From Rickettsiales bacterium (lineage in GTDB: Bacteria; Pseudomonadota; Alphaproteobacteria; Rickettsiales; UBA1997), in assembly GCA_021298605.1 (NCBI GenBank), contig JAJTDS010000006.1:1-61774 (forward strand): 61,774 nucleotides of DNA, written 5' to 3'. The position numbers and the translations under genes are program-made. Of this stretch, positions 1-9,732 are shown piece after piece. The number at the start of each line of letters is the position of its first letter. The first letter of the stretch is position 1. The notes beneath the pieces are model-generated. The model was not told the origin of the DNA. It worked only from the letters and a program-made list of their open reading frames with translations, and searched no databases.

Positions 1-148
1 TATAAAATAAAAATATAAAATTTTACTTGTTTATTTTTTTAATATTAATAAATTTAGTGGCGATAACTTTGCTTTATATATCTTTAGGTTATATTTGTAG
101 AGTTAGTAGATTATTCACCAAGTTAATAAATTTTTACAAAATCACAAA

Positions 149-595
149 ATGTCAATCAATAAAGTTATATTAGTAGGAAATGTTGGGCAAGACCCAGAAA
201 TTAGAGTCACTCAAGACGGAAGAGAAATTGCAAATTTTTCTCTTGCAACAACTGAAAGTTGGAAAGATAAATCTAGTGGTGAGAAAAAAGAAAAAACCGA
301 ATGGCATCGTGTTGCCATATTTTCTCAGGGTCTAGTTGGAATTGCTAAATCATATATTAAAAAAGGTAGCAAAATTTATATTGAAGGCTCTCTGCAGACT
401 AGAAAATGGACTGACAATAACGGGGTTGAAAAATATAGCACCGAAATAGTTCTGCAAAACTATAATTCAACCTTACAAATACTTGATTCAAGAGATAGGG
501 GGGAAAGAAGCGGTTCAGAAAATTACAACTCTGGCAACAATTCATCAAGAAATTCTGATATATCAATAGAAGAAGATGATGAAATACCATTTTAA
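149..595 (+). CDS. ssb: Single-stranded DNA-binding protein
   Basis: Binds single-stranded DNA during replication, repair and recombination. The 148-residue protein begins MSINKVILVGNVGQDPEIR, the usual start of the bacterial SSB OB fold, which fills about residues 1-108. A flexible Asn/Ser/Gly-rich linker follows, and the protein ends in the acidic tail EEDDEIPF that recruits replication and repair partners. Length is normal for an alphaproteobacterial SSB. The ATG follows an A-rich leader with no Shine-Dalgarno match. The first 148 bases of the window hold only AT-rich DNA and presumably the promoter; I could not pick a convincing -35/-10 pair there. nadK follows 34 bp downstream. Confidence 0.96.
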   Translation: MSINKVILVGNVGQDPEIRVTQDGREIANFSLATTESWKDKSSGEKKEKTEWHRVAIFSQGLVGIAKSYIKKGSKIYIEGSLQTRKWTDNNGVEKYSTEIVLQNYNSTLQILDSRDRGERSGSENYNSGNNSSRNSDISIEEDDEIPF

Positions 596-629
596 ATGGC
601 AATAGCTATTGCTTTTTAGTAATTATGTT

Positions 630-1421
630 ATGGAATTTAAGAAAATTGCAATCATAGCTGGTAAAGGCAACAGCAGGGCAATTGAAATAAAAGACTACTT
701 TGTTAGAAAATATAATTTTATTGATATAACAATTGATGATAAAAACATAGAAGGAGTTGATTTAATATTGGTGGTTGGTGGAGATGGATTAATGCTTCAT
801 TTATTGCATCAATATGAAAATAAATCAATTTGCTTTTATGGTATAAATTGTGGAACAGTGGGTTTTTTAATGAATTCTCTTGATAAAGAAAAATTGCTTG
901 AAAATGTTCAAAAGGCTCAATTGTCAAAGCTTTATCCCTTAAGAGTGAATGCTGTTGACAATCAAGGTAATAATTTTACTCATATTGCGATTAATGAAGT
1001 GGCATTATTTAGATCTTCAAGCCAAGCAGTAAAAATAAATATTAAAATCAACAACAAAGAAAGATTAAACTGTCTAATTGCTGATGGGGTTCTTGTTGCA
1101 ACTCCTGCTGGAAGTACTGCATATAATTTATCAGTACGAGGTCCAATCATTCCATTTTCAGCAGAAGTTATTGCCATAACTCCGATAAGTCCTTTTCGTC
1201 CTCGAAATTGGCGAGGTGCATTATTGCCATCTGATAGTAATATTGATCTTGAAATTATTAATTCAGAGACTAGGGCGGTATCTGTTACCGCAGATTTTAA
1301 CGAAATAAAAAATGTTAAAATTGTTAATATTTTTGAAGATAGAAATCTAAAATTTAATATATTGTTTGATTCGAACCATTCTCTTGAGGAAAGAATCATA
1401 AGAGAACAATTTTCTTATTAA
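630..1421 (+). CDS. nadK: NAD kinase
   Basis: ATP-dependent phosphorylation of NAD to NADP. The diagnostic GGDG motif sits in LILVVGGDGLMLHLLHQ near residue 50, followed by YGINCGTVGFLMN and the NAD-binding stretch DGVLVATPAGSTAYNLS. At about 263 residues it matches the compact alphaproteobacterial form. I chose the ATG at 630 (MEFKKIAIIAG) over an in-frame TTG at 609, because homologues begin just ahead of the first beta strand and the extra seven residues have no counterpart. It lies between ssb and tolQ on the same strand. With nadC and nadD elsewhere in the window it completes much of an NAD(P) supply route. Confidence 0.93.
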   Translation: MEFKKIAIIAGKGNSRAIEIKDYFVRKYNFIDITIDDKNIEGVDLILVVGGDGLMLHLLHQYENKSICFYGINCGTVGFLMNSLDKEKLLENVQKAQLSKLYPLRVNAVDNQGNNFTHIAINEVALFRSSSQAVKINIKINNKERLNCLIADGVLVATPAGSTAYNLSVRGPIIPFSAEVIAITPISPFRPRNWRGALLPSDSNIDLEIINSETRAVSVTADFNEIKNVKIVNIFEDRNLKFNILFDSNHSLEERIIREQFSY

Positions 1422-1447
1422 TTAAAATTTTATAAATAGTAATAAAT

Positions 1448-2137
1448 ATGGATAAACAAACTTCTATTTCAATAATTGATCTTATAGTGCAAGCCGATAT
1501 TATTGTAAAATTAGTAATGTCGATTTTAGCTGTTGCCTCTATTTGGTCTTGGACAATTATTTTTGAAAAAATTATTAAATTAAAAATAGTAGAAATTCGT
1601 AGCAATAAACTGGAATCAATGTTTGAAAAAAATGTTGGTCTTGATCAAATTTATAAAATTGCTAAATCAACCAGCGAACATCCTCTTGCTGCAACATTTT
1701 TATCTTGTATGATGGAGTGGAAAAGTAATAATATTAAACAAATTATGCAAGAAGATTCTGCCAAAAAGCAATCTCTTAAAGATAGGCTTTATAGTGCAAT
1801 GCAAATTGGTAGTAATCGCTCTATGAGTGATCTTGAATCTGGGTTGGGCTTTCTTGCTATTATTGGCTCTTCAGCTCCATTCATTGGTTTGTTTGGTACA
1901 GTTTGGGGTATAATGGTTAGTTTTCAAGGTATTGCAATTGCTAAAAATACTAGTCTTGCAGTAGTCGCTCCCGGTATTGCAGAAGCTCTCTTAGCAACTG
2001 GAATAGGTTTATTTGCGGCTATTCCTGGTGTTTTCTTTTATAATATTTTTGCCAATAAAATTAATAAAATTAGCGAAAGAACCAATAATTTTAGTATGCA
2101 AATCCTAAATTTACTCTCAAAGGAATTGGATAGTTAA
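1448..2137 (+). CDS. tolQ: Tol-Pal energy-transducing subunit TolQ
   Basis: Inner-membrane proton-channel subunit of Tol-Pal, paired with TolR, which powers outer-membrane constriction at division. The 229-residue protein has three membrane segments: about residues 15-38, then two in the MotA/TolQ/ExbB domain containing GFLAIIGSSAPFIGLFGTVWG near residue 140 and a second helix rich in Gly/Ala near 180. That signature and the length favour TolQ over ExbB. Its normal partners tolR and tolA are about 18 kb away on the opposite strand, so the usual tolQRAB-pal operon is broken up. The 181-bp gap after it, up to the giant gene, is AT-rich with a loose inverted repeat around TTAGCTTTT. Confidence 0.9.
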   Translation: MDKQTSISIIDLIVQADIIVKLVMSILAVASIWSWTIIFEKIIKLKIVEIRSNKLESMFEKNVGLDQIYKIAKSTSEHPLAATFLSCMMEWKSNNIKQIMQEDSAKKQSLKDRLYSAMQIGSNRSMSDLESGLGFLAIIGSSAPFIGLFGTVWGIMVSFQGIAIAKNTSLAVVAPGIAEALLATGIGLFAAIPGVFFYNIFANKINKISERTNNFSMQILNLLSKELDS

Positions 2138-2318
2138 TTGATTATATTCTTATAGTTGTATTAAAACCAATAAAATCAAATAAATTTGTTGATTTTAACT
2201 TTCTTTTTATTAAAATATTAAAAGCTAATGTTTTGCATTTTAATTAAGCTGAAAATAAAACTTCTTTTAGCTTTTGATAATATTAAATTAATTGAAATAG
2301 ATACTACAAATTGGTCTA

Positions 2319-5300
2319 ATGCCAGAAAAATTTCCTACAAAACAAATATCTAAAATCTTAAAAACGAAAATTGGCAGAGCTTTTCTGTATTCATTACTGT
2401 TCTTATCCTTTTTGGCTTCTACTTTAATAATTAATAATATTAATTCTCAAACTTCATCTCCTACTAAGTCTTGCAATGATTCATTAATAGTATCTCCAAA
2501 ATTTACAGCAGATAAAAACAATAATTGTTTGGTATATTTAAACGGGTTGTCAAATGGCAATGGTTCTACTGCTGAAGGAATTTCTCTTCCAGCTTGTGCT
2601 GATAATTCAAGTTCTTCTTCCTACAGATCTGGTTGTGCAGATCCTATTCATTTTCCGTTATGCAATTCAATTGGTGAGAATAATAATTTAAGAAATTGCA
2701 TTAATGAATGCGAGCCCTCTAAATTAGATGAGCATAATATTAGTTGCATAAAATTTTGTGATAGCTTGCAAAAAAAAAATTGTGTTAATAGAAAATGTCA
2801 CCAACCAAAAGAGATGTTATTAACCGATGGAAGTCCAACTGGAAAATTTGAAGAGCCTGCAAATTGTGAAAAAATCTCCTGCAACTTATTAACAGAAGGA
2901 GAATTGTCGTTAATTGCTAAAATTTGCAATATCTATGATTTATATAAAAATCCACCAACTGATGTTTCGAAATTATCAGAAACAGATAGAGTTAATCTTG
3001 CTAATTCTGGTTCTTGTTTTGAGAAGTATTGCAAAACCAAAGATTCAATAGGTCAAAACTTAAGATGTTATCAATATTCTACAAAACAATTGTCATTAAC
3101 TAGAATATTAAATTGCGATTTACATAGTTGTGATTATAAAAACCCCAACAATCCATCTGAAACAATAAGTGAATTTAGTAAAATTATTAATCAAAACAGC
3201 GGTTATAAATCCTTATATTGCAAAAATGTTAAAGACATTAATAATGAAAACTGTTCAGATGATTCGCTATCAAACCCTAATTCAGTATCTAGATATTGTA
3301 AAAATACAACAATTTTGAAGTTTCCTTATTCTTGTACAAAATTAAATGATAGTGAGATTGCTCCTTCTGTAAAAAATAGTGAATGCAATACATCTTGCGT
3401 TCAAGGATCTTGTTTTAAAGAGGTTGTGTGCGGTAGCGGTTCAAGCAATCCATTATGCCTTCCTCCCGCTAAAGAAAATTATTTGATGGGTAGTAATATT
3501 GAACAAAAAATAGGTAGTCAAGATCTGTTATCTTTTTTTAATCGTCCAACTCCTCCAGCATCTTTATATAGTGGCACCTATATGAAAGCAATAAATGATA
3601 AATATAAGGGTGGCGATGCCAAAAATGGAGTAATATCTTCTCATTTTACATTTAAATGTATCAATCAAAAGGGAGTTGAATCTGCAGCTACTCCACAAAA
3701 ATGTTTCAGCAATAGTGCTTCAAATATTTTCAATGAAAATAAAGATAGTTACGGAAATTGCTGTTTAAATGAAGAGAGGGTGAAAATTGATCCCATTATC
3801 GATTTCTTTTCTAGGGGCTCAATTCTTGATTTAGGTAAAACAGATGCTTGTGGAACATATTATCAGCAATTAGGAAATGGTAGTTATTCTCCTCCATATT
3901 ATCCTAAAAATCGTTACGGATCTTCTTATCATAATGTTGGTGCTGGTAGAGGTTCTGGTTATATTTATTTATGCGGTAATGGCGGTATTTTATATAATAA
4001 GGTATCAGAGCAAACCGCCTATTTTAAGGGCTATCCTCAAGAAGTATGGATTAGTGGCGATGTTAGCGGAAAGAGAAAAATAAAAGTTACTGTATGTTTG
4101 AGATACAGAAATTCATTTTATCCATGGGGCGAAGATACTTGTGGTGCAAGAAGCTGTGTAAGAAGTTGCCATTTTTTTAAAGGTACAGAAGGAGATCTGC
4201 CTTGTTTTGAATATTGCGGTGAGGATGTTTGTAAAGAATTGGAAATTGATGAGAGCGATCCCAAAAAATGTTTAATGAGTGATAGTTTTTTAGCCGAAAA
4301 TACCAATGAATGCTCTAAATTGATGGGTAGTGTTGGCTTGGCAGACGGTTATTTAAGATTAAGAGCGGTTTCTTATGGCGATAAAGTTTGTAGTTTTCTT
4401 GATGTTAAGGGTCATACAGCATATGATGATTCTATATTTATTAGACCTAATGATAAAATTCCAATGACTCAAAGGGATATAGAGAAAATTTGTAAAGGTC
4501 AAGATTTGAATAATTGTATAAGGGCTAATGCAACTTGTATAACTGGATATAATGATGGATATGGGAATTGTATTGGTGCATTTGATACTACTGCTAACGG
4601 AAAAAAAGGGTTAGCTCATATTTTTAGACCAATGCTTAGAGTTCAATATGCAGGCTCTCTTTTTGGAGCGAGTAAAAAGGTAGTAGGTCTTGATAATGAG
4701 GTTTCTGGATATTATGATGTTTCTGGAAGATTCATAGAACAAATGCCTTGTGCCCCGATAGAATTAAGAATTGCTCCACCTAGTCAGTTTAATTTAGCGA
4801 ATTATCAGAATAGTCCTAAAATATTTGAACCCGCTCTCTATATAAGTGACTACACTAGCTCAGCTAATGACAAGAAAGCGGTTGATTTTTTTGAGCCAGA
4901 AATAGAAGTTACATATGGCAATACTATTATAAAATTAAAGCTTTCAAAGGGCATAAAGGAAGGTGTAGTCATTGATAAAACTCAACTTGCAAAAATTCAA
5001 GAGAGTAATAAAAATTGCAGTTATAATAATCCCAATGAAGTAAGATTATTTGGTATGAAATCTCTTTTAGAGCTTGGTAATAATATTGATTGCAGCGATT
5101 CCAAGTTAGATAAACCAGAATATTATAAATATATTATTGATGATATTGCTCCATTTATTAAACAGATATATAAAAATCAATATAGTAGTTTTGAAATAAA
5201 TGATAAATCAGGAGAAAAAATAATAAGTTATACTCCTTTAGAAAATGAGCAACTAGGAAAATTAATAAGAAATACCTATTTAAGATCAGGTAATAATTTT

Positions 5301-8300
5301 AATCTAACTAATAATCAAGTTGAGGATATAAGATTGCAAAAATCAATTACTTTACAAACAGTTTTTAACCAATCATTATTAAAACGAGTTGTGGTCTTTT
5401 TAAAAAGAAAAGAATCTTTCAACAATCCACAAATATGCTTAATGAGAAGAGATTTTATTGCTTCAGACTCTCAGTCATCATCTTCATATCAAACAAAAGA
5501 TTATGAAGTTTCTTGTATTCCAATTGATAAAACACCTCTTAATCTAGTGGCATACGGCAAAATCAATGGTGATGATGAAAAGGTGGATCTAGGGAAATAC
5601 ACGGTAAATGGTGCTAATATTATTGATGAAGTCGGTAAAATATATGCTAATAAAAAAATATATTATCGCTATGCTGTATCAAAAAATTTCAATTCTAATT
5701 CCAGCAACCTATCTGATACAAATTATTACGGGGATGAATATTATTTATCGAGTCCAAACAGTTATGAAAATTCTAGTTGTGAAGTAAATTCATCTCTTGA
5801 TCTAGGTGAAAATGAGGAAAAAATACTACTAGGTTCTGATAAATATATTATTTGTGCTCAAAGAAGTGAATGTAGTTCAATATATAACGAATGTATTGCA
5901 AGTTATATACAAAAAAATAGAAAAGAATTGTTGCAAAAAGATGTTGCTGTTGAAAATCAAGCAATAAATTCTTGTAAATCGCTAGAAGAAAATTGTAATT
6001 CTTTGATGCATTTTAATGATAGTAAATTTCCTAGTCCATATTCAAGCGAATCATATAAATCATATCCAAGAGATAATCAATATTCTGGTTGGTTTAATGA
6101 GATATGTCTTACTAAAAATGGTCTTAATCATTTATTTAGTAGAAAAGTTGTGGTTTATAATAAATCTGGAATTGAAGGTAGAAATTCTGATTCTGCTTGT
6201 GTTGCAAAAACAGAAAACTGCACTTCTGACAGTTGTAGTTGTTATGATGCTGATGGTATTAATTGTTTATGTGTTGAAGCGGATTTAGACGAATTTGGTA
6301 ACAGCAAATTACCTAATCAATATAGCGATGTTCTAAAATATGATTTAAGAGAAAAAACTCCTCATGAGGCTGGTTTTTGTGTTAATATGCCAATTCTTAA
6401 ATCTTGTCCCGCATTAAGTTACGAAACAGATCAAGAAAGGGCTAATGCAAGCAAATTTGGTAATGCGGAATTCAATGTTTCTTTTCCTGGTATGAAAAAA
6501 ATTAAGGGTGAATGTAGAGGTAATTGGAAAAGCGATCCAGACCCTTCCAAGGCAGTTTACGGAGAATGCAATATGCTAAATGTTGCTGGTAATATTATTG
6601 AACCAGAAAATATTTCAACTGAACAATATAATAGTGAAAATAATAAAGCGATGTTTAGTAAAAATAATGGCAGTTGCATAAGATATTCTTGTCCAGAAAT
6701 TACTGCCGGTAGATTTAGTAAGCCATATCCTGATATTTTTACAGATATTTTATTTCCTGAGAATAGTTATGCAATTTATAATCCTAATTTTCAGGCAAGT
6801 GATGAAATTGGAGATGATATAGGTAAAAAATTAGGTTTTGCTAATTGGCAATCATATACAAAAACTAAAGATGGTAATGAAGAAGTTGCAAGCTCTTATT
6901 CTGCAACTATTCCTTATTATAATAATATTGGTGAGACTCATAAAATATATAGTTGTATTCCTGGATATAAAATAAAATATGCCACTCCAGATCGCTCCGA
7001 TGATTATATGTCTAGTAAGGATTTGTTATTATCAAATAGTATTTATAAAAAAATTATTGGTTATTCTTATTTAGCAATTAATGTCCCTAAAAGGCAATGT
7101 AACGATCTTGGGAATTGGGTAGAAGATGTTGTTAATTCTTGCGAACCAATTAAGTGTCCAGCAATTAAACCTAATAGCCCTCTTGAAGCTGGTATATCAA
7201 GTGATGAAATAAAAAAGAGAATTGTAGAATGGTCGCATATTAATGGGGCAGAATTCACAGAATCTCTTGCATCAAGAAGTTTAGAATCTGGCAGGGTTAT
7301 TTATGGATCTTGTAATGCAGAAATTGGTTATCAAGTTATGTCTGGAGGAAAGCCACCTAGTAGAGAATGTGATTATTTAGGAAATTGGGGTCCAATAAAA
7401 AATCCTTGTTCAGGAAAATGCGATGCCATTAATGCAGAAATAGGAAATGATGTAAATAATGGTTACTCAGAGTGGTTAGAAGTTGATAATGTAGGTAATA
7501 ATCAGGTAAAAATTATCAGTGCTAGTAAGTGTATTAATGGTTTTTATAAATATCCTTATTCTACCAATAAAATATTTGCAAAAACAAATACATTTAATCT
7601 AGAAATTGATAATCAATATAGTGCATCTGCTCTTTTTGATGATTTTGGTGATGCAACAATAGAATTAAAAGATAGAGAATCTTCTTTATCTTCAGCAACA
7701 GAATCAGTTAATAATAATGGTCTTCCAATAAGAGGATGTTTTAATAGTTCTAATCAATTTTCTAAATTCAACTCAAATTCATCTGCAAGATGGCTGTCTC
7801 CTCTTTCTATTTGCATTAATAGTTGTCCTAGCGGAGACTTAGATGCAAGAATTGGCATAGGTGTAACTGAGCATGATTCTTCTATAGGAAAAGTTAGAGT
7901 AATTTGGCCATCAACTAATTTTGGTGAGGAGGCTGTAGCTTACGGTAAAATAACTGATTATGTAGTAAGAGGTGGGGTAAAATATCTTAATGCTTCATTT
8001 TCAAAATCTCAATTGACTTCTTCTCAATCAATTGCTGATTATATTGGTAGCGATAGAGCAAATGGCAATTATTTAATAATTCGTAGTTGTGGCAATATTT
8101 CATCGGGAATGGCAGGAAAATGGGTTTCCTTGAATAATGGTTGTGCCTCTATATCAAGTAATAGCATTCAAAGAACTTTTAGCTCTAGTGATAATGGAGT
8201 TTTGGTAAATGAAGCTAGATCTTATATATCTATTGGTGCAAATCTTAACGGAGTTTCTTGTAATAATTCTCAAAATTATTATAATGCTAATAAAAATACT

Positions 8301-8921
8301 GCCTCCACTCCTTCTTATCAATGTGTTAATAGTGGCTCGGGTAATATAGATAAAACTTACTATTCTAGAGTGAGTGGTGCCAATGCCTGTCTTCAATATT
8401 GTCAACTTGCTCCAAATCAAAATATTAATGGCTTAGAATCAAACAATACTAGCGCAATATATTTAAATGCTAATGAAACTCAATCCGCAACATGTAGAGG
8501 TTGCGGAAGTTCAAACAACATTCTTTGTAATGCAAGTTATCAATTAAATTCTACAGGTGACTGTCATATTTGTAGAGATTGTACAAGTGGAAGTTCATAT
8601 ATAGAAGGTAACTACGCAACGGGACAAGATCCTGACTGCTCAACAACTTCAACGGATGCATATGGAAAAACAACCACTTGGTGCAATGAAGGAGGAGATG
8701 AGGCAAGCTTTAATTATTATGATGAAGCTGTTAATGCTAATATTTCCCATAATTCCTCTGTTAATCTTTCCAATAGATCTGAAACTAGTTGCCCAATAGG
8801 AGGTAGATATTGTGGTTGCAATACCAAATGCCCAGATATTTTTGCAACAGGAAATGTTAGTTGTTATGATGGAAAAAAAACAGTCAATAGTTGGAGTTGG
8901 ATAAATTGGCGTTCAGTATAA
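2319..8921 (+). CDS. Giant cysteine-rich exported protein with sushi-like Cys-GNW-Cys modules
   Basis: I do not recognise a family for this 2200-residue protein. A hydrophobic stretch at about residues 20-42 is a signal peptide or N-terminal anchor, and I see no later membrane helix, so most of it should be periplasmic or on the surface. By my count it has about 103 cysteines (near 5%), densest in the first 390 residues and often spaced like extracellular disulfide proteins. From residue ~1400 onward a module recurs: a Cys, often a Gly-Tyr, then a Cys-x-x-(L)-G-N-W and a closing Cys 6-7 residues after the Trp (near residues 1592 and 1682, with looser copies near 1398, 1810 and 1925). This resembles a sushi/CCP fold. 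DsbD at 31 kb could supply the oxidation control. A UbiA-like gene starts 19 bp after it. A VirB6-like extension or adhesin are alternatives. Confidence 0.8.
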   Translation: MPEKFPTKQISKILKTKIGRAFLYSLLFLSFLASTLIINNINSQTSSPTKSCNDSLIVSPKFTADKNNNCLVYLNGLSNGNGSTAEGISLPACADNSSSSSYRSGCADPIHFPLCNSIGENNNLRNCINECEPSKLDEHNISCIKFCDSLQKKNCVNRKCHQPKEMLLTDGSPTGKFEEPANCEKISCNLLTEGELSLIAKICNIYDLYKNPPTDVSKLSETDRVNLANSGSCFEKYCKTKDSIGQNLRCYQYSTKQLSLTRILNCDLHSCDYKNPNNPSETISEFSKIINQNSGYKSLYCKNVKDINNENCSDDSLSNPNSVSRYCKNTTILKFPYSCTKLNDSEIAPSVKNSECNTSCVQGSCFKEVVCGSGSSNPLCLPPAKENYLMGSNIEQKIGSQDLLSFFNRPTPPASLYSGTYMKAINDKYKGGDAKNGVISSHFTFKCINQKGVESAATPQKCFSNSASNIFNENKDSYGNCCLNEERVKIDPIIDFFSRGSILDLGKTDACGTYYQQLGNGSYSPPYYPKNRYGSSYHNVGAGRGSGYIYLCGNGGILYNKVSEQTAYFKGYPQEVWISGDVSGKRKIKVTVCLRYRNSFYPWGEDTCGARSCVRSCHFFKGTEGDLPCFEYCGEDVCKELEIDESDPKKCLMSDSFLAENTNECSKLMGSVGLADGYLRLRAVSYGDKVCSFLDVKGHTAYDDSIFIRPNDKIPMTQRDIEKICKGQDLNNCIRANATCITGYNDGYGNCIGAFDTTANGKKGLAHIFRPMLRVQYAGSLFGASKKVVGLDNEVSGYYDVSGRFIEQMPCAPIELRIAPPSQFNLANYQNSPKIFEPALYISDYTSSANDKKAVDFFEPEIEVTYGNTIIKLKLSKGIKEGVVIDKTQLAKIQESNKNCSYNNPNEVRLFGMKSLLELGNNIDCSDSKLDKPEYYKYIIDDIAPFIKQIYKNQYSSFEINDKSGEKIISYTPLENEQLGKLIRNTYLRSGNNFNLTNNQVEDIRLQKSITLQTVFNQSLLKRVVVFLKRKESFNNPQICLMRRDFIASDSQSSSSYQTKDYEVSCIPIDKTPLNLVAYGKINGDDEKVDLGKYTVNGANIIDEVGKIYANKKIYYRYAVSKNFNSNSSNLSDTNYYGDEYYLSSPNSYENSSCEVNSSLDLGENEEKILLGSDKYIICAQRSECSSIYNECIASYIQKNRKELLQKDVAVENQAINSCKSLEENCNSLMHFNDSKFPSPYSSESYKSYPRDNQYSGWFNEICLTKNGLNHLFSRKVVVYNKSGIEGRNSDSACVAKTENCTSDSCSCYDADGINCLCVEADLDEFGNSKLPNQYSDVLKYDLREKTPHEAGFCVNMPILKSCPALSYETDQERANASKFGNAEFNVSFPGMKKIKGECRGNWKSDPDPSKAVYGECNMLNVAGNIIEPENISTEQYNSENNKAMFSKNNGSCIRYSCPEITAGRFSKPYPDIFTDILFPENSYAIYNPNFQASDEIGDDIGKKLGFANWQSYTKTKDGNEEVASSYSATIPYYNNIGETHKIYSCIPGYKIKYATPDRSDDYMSSKDLLLSNSIYKKIIGYSYLAINVPKRQCNDLGNWVEDVVNSCEPIKCPAIKPNSPLEAGISSDEIKKRIVEWSHINGAEFTESLASRSLESGRVIYGSCNAEIGYQVMSGGKPPSRECDYLGNWGPIKNPCSGKCDAINAEIGNDVNNGYSEWLEVDNVGNNQVKIISASKCINGFYKYPYSTNKIFAKTNTFNLEIDNQYSASALFDDFGDATIELKDRESSLSSATESVNNNGLPIRGCFNSSNQFSKFNSNSSARWLSPLSICINSCPSGDLDARIGIGVTEHDSSIGKVRVIWPSTNFGEEAVAYGKITDYVVRGGVKYLNASFSKSQLTSSQSIADYIGSDRANGNYLIIRSCGNISSGMAGKWVSLNNGCASISSNSIQRTFSSSDNGVLVNEARSYISIGANLNGVSCNNSQNYYNANKNTASTPSYQCVNSGSGNIDKTYYSRVSGANACLQYCQLAPNQNINGLESNNTSAIYLNANETQSATCRGCGSSNNILCNASYQLNSTGDCHICRDCTSGSSYIEGNYATGQDPDCSTTSTDAYGKTTTWCNEGGDEASFNYYDEAVNANISHNSSVNLSNRSETSCPIGGRYCGCNTKCPDIFATGNVSCYDGKKTVNSWSWINWRSV

Positions 8922-8940
8922 TTAGTATTTTTTCTTAACA

Positions 8941-9732
8941 ATGATTGAAAACTTTTTTAGATATAGAATTAATGTAATTCTATTAATTTTCTTTATTTCC
9001 ATTAATTCATTTGAAGGCAGAGTTAATAGCGATTCCTACTTAATCTCTCTTTCTTTTACTATGATTTTCTCGGCAATATATATCTTTAATAAAGCAACTG
9101 ATATTGTAGAAGATAGTATAAATTTTAAATCTTTTCCAATAAAAAATAAAAATTATCCAATTATATTTTCAGTAATTTTTGCAATAATTCCAATTCCCTA
9201 TTTATTTTTTACAAATAAAATCTTGCTTTTATTCTATCTTTTTATCCCTTTTTTACTAGGTTTTTTATATAGCCATCAATTAAAATTCCTCAAAATAAGA
9301 AGATTAAAAGAAATTATTTTGCTAAAAAATATAATATCGGCATTAGTTTGGGCATTAACACCTTTAACAATTAGCTTTATTTTCTTGGGTAAAATTAATT
9401 TTCTTGCTTTTATTCATACTTTTATAATGGTTTTTATTATAGAAGTAATGTGGGATATTAGAGATATTGAAGGCGATTTGGTAAATAGAATATCGACAAT
9501 ACCAAATAAATTTGGAATTTTATTTACTAAAATAATTTGTCTTTCTCTATCAATTGGGCTTTTATTATTTTATAATAAAAATAATTTAGAGTTTAGTGTT
9601 TTTTTATGTGCCCAAATATTAACAATATTGAATATATTAATTATTAAAAAAGATTCTAATCCTTATTTATTTCAATCATTGACGATAATTTGGTTGTTTT
9701 TTAATATATTTACATTTCTAAAAATATTATAA
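8941..9732 (+). CDS. UbiA-superfamily prenyltransferase-like membrane protein
   Basis: Integral membrane protein of 263 residues with about seven to nine hydrophobic helices. Two aspartate-rich motifs mark the UbiA superfamily: N50-x3-D54-x3-D58 (NKATDIVED) and D172-x2-D175-x3-D179 (WDIRDIEGD), the latter followed by STIPNKFG as in family members. These motifs bind Mg-diphosphate of a prenyl donor, so transfer of an isoprenoid to a small acceptor is the likely chemistry; the acceptor is unknown. It is distinct from the canonical ubiA at 16.9 kb. The gene follows the giant protein by 19 bp, and its stop codon overlaps the ATG of the next gene, which points to a three-gene operon. Confidence 0.75.
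   Translation: MIENFFRYRINVILLIFFISINSFEGRVNSDSYLISLSFTMIFSAIYIFNKATDIVEDSINFKSFPIKNKNYPIIFSVIFAIIPIPYLFFTNKILLLFYLFIPFLLGFLYSHQLKFLKIRRLKEIILLKNIISALVWALTPLTISFIFLGKINFLAFIHTFIMVFIIEVMWDIRDIEGDLVNRISTIPNKFGILFTKIICLSLSIGLLLFYNKNNLEFSVFLCAQILTILNILIIKKDSNPYLFQSLTIIWLFFNIFTFLKIL

Noticed and set aside
1..148. Promoter for ssb
   Set aside because: Several weak -35/-10 combinations exist in this AT-rich stretch but none is better than chance.
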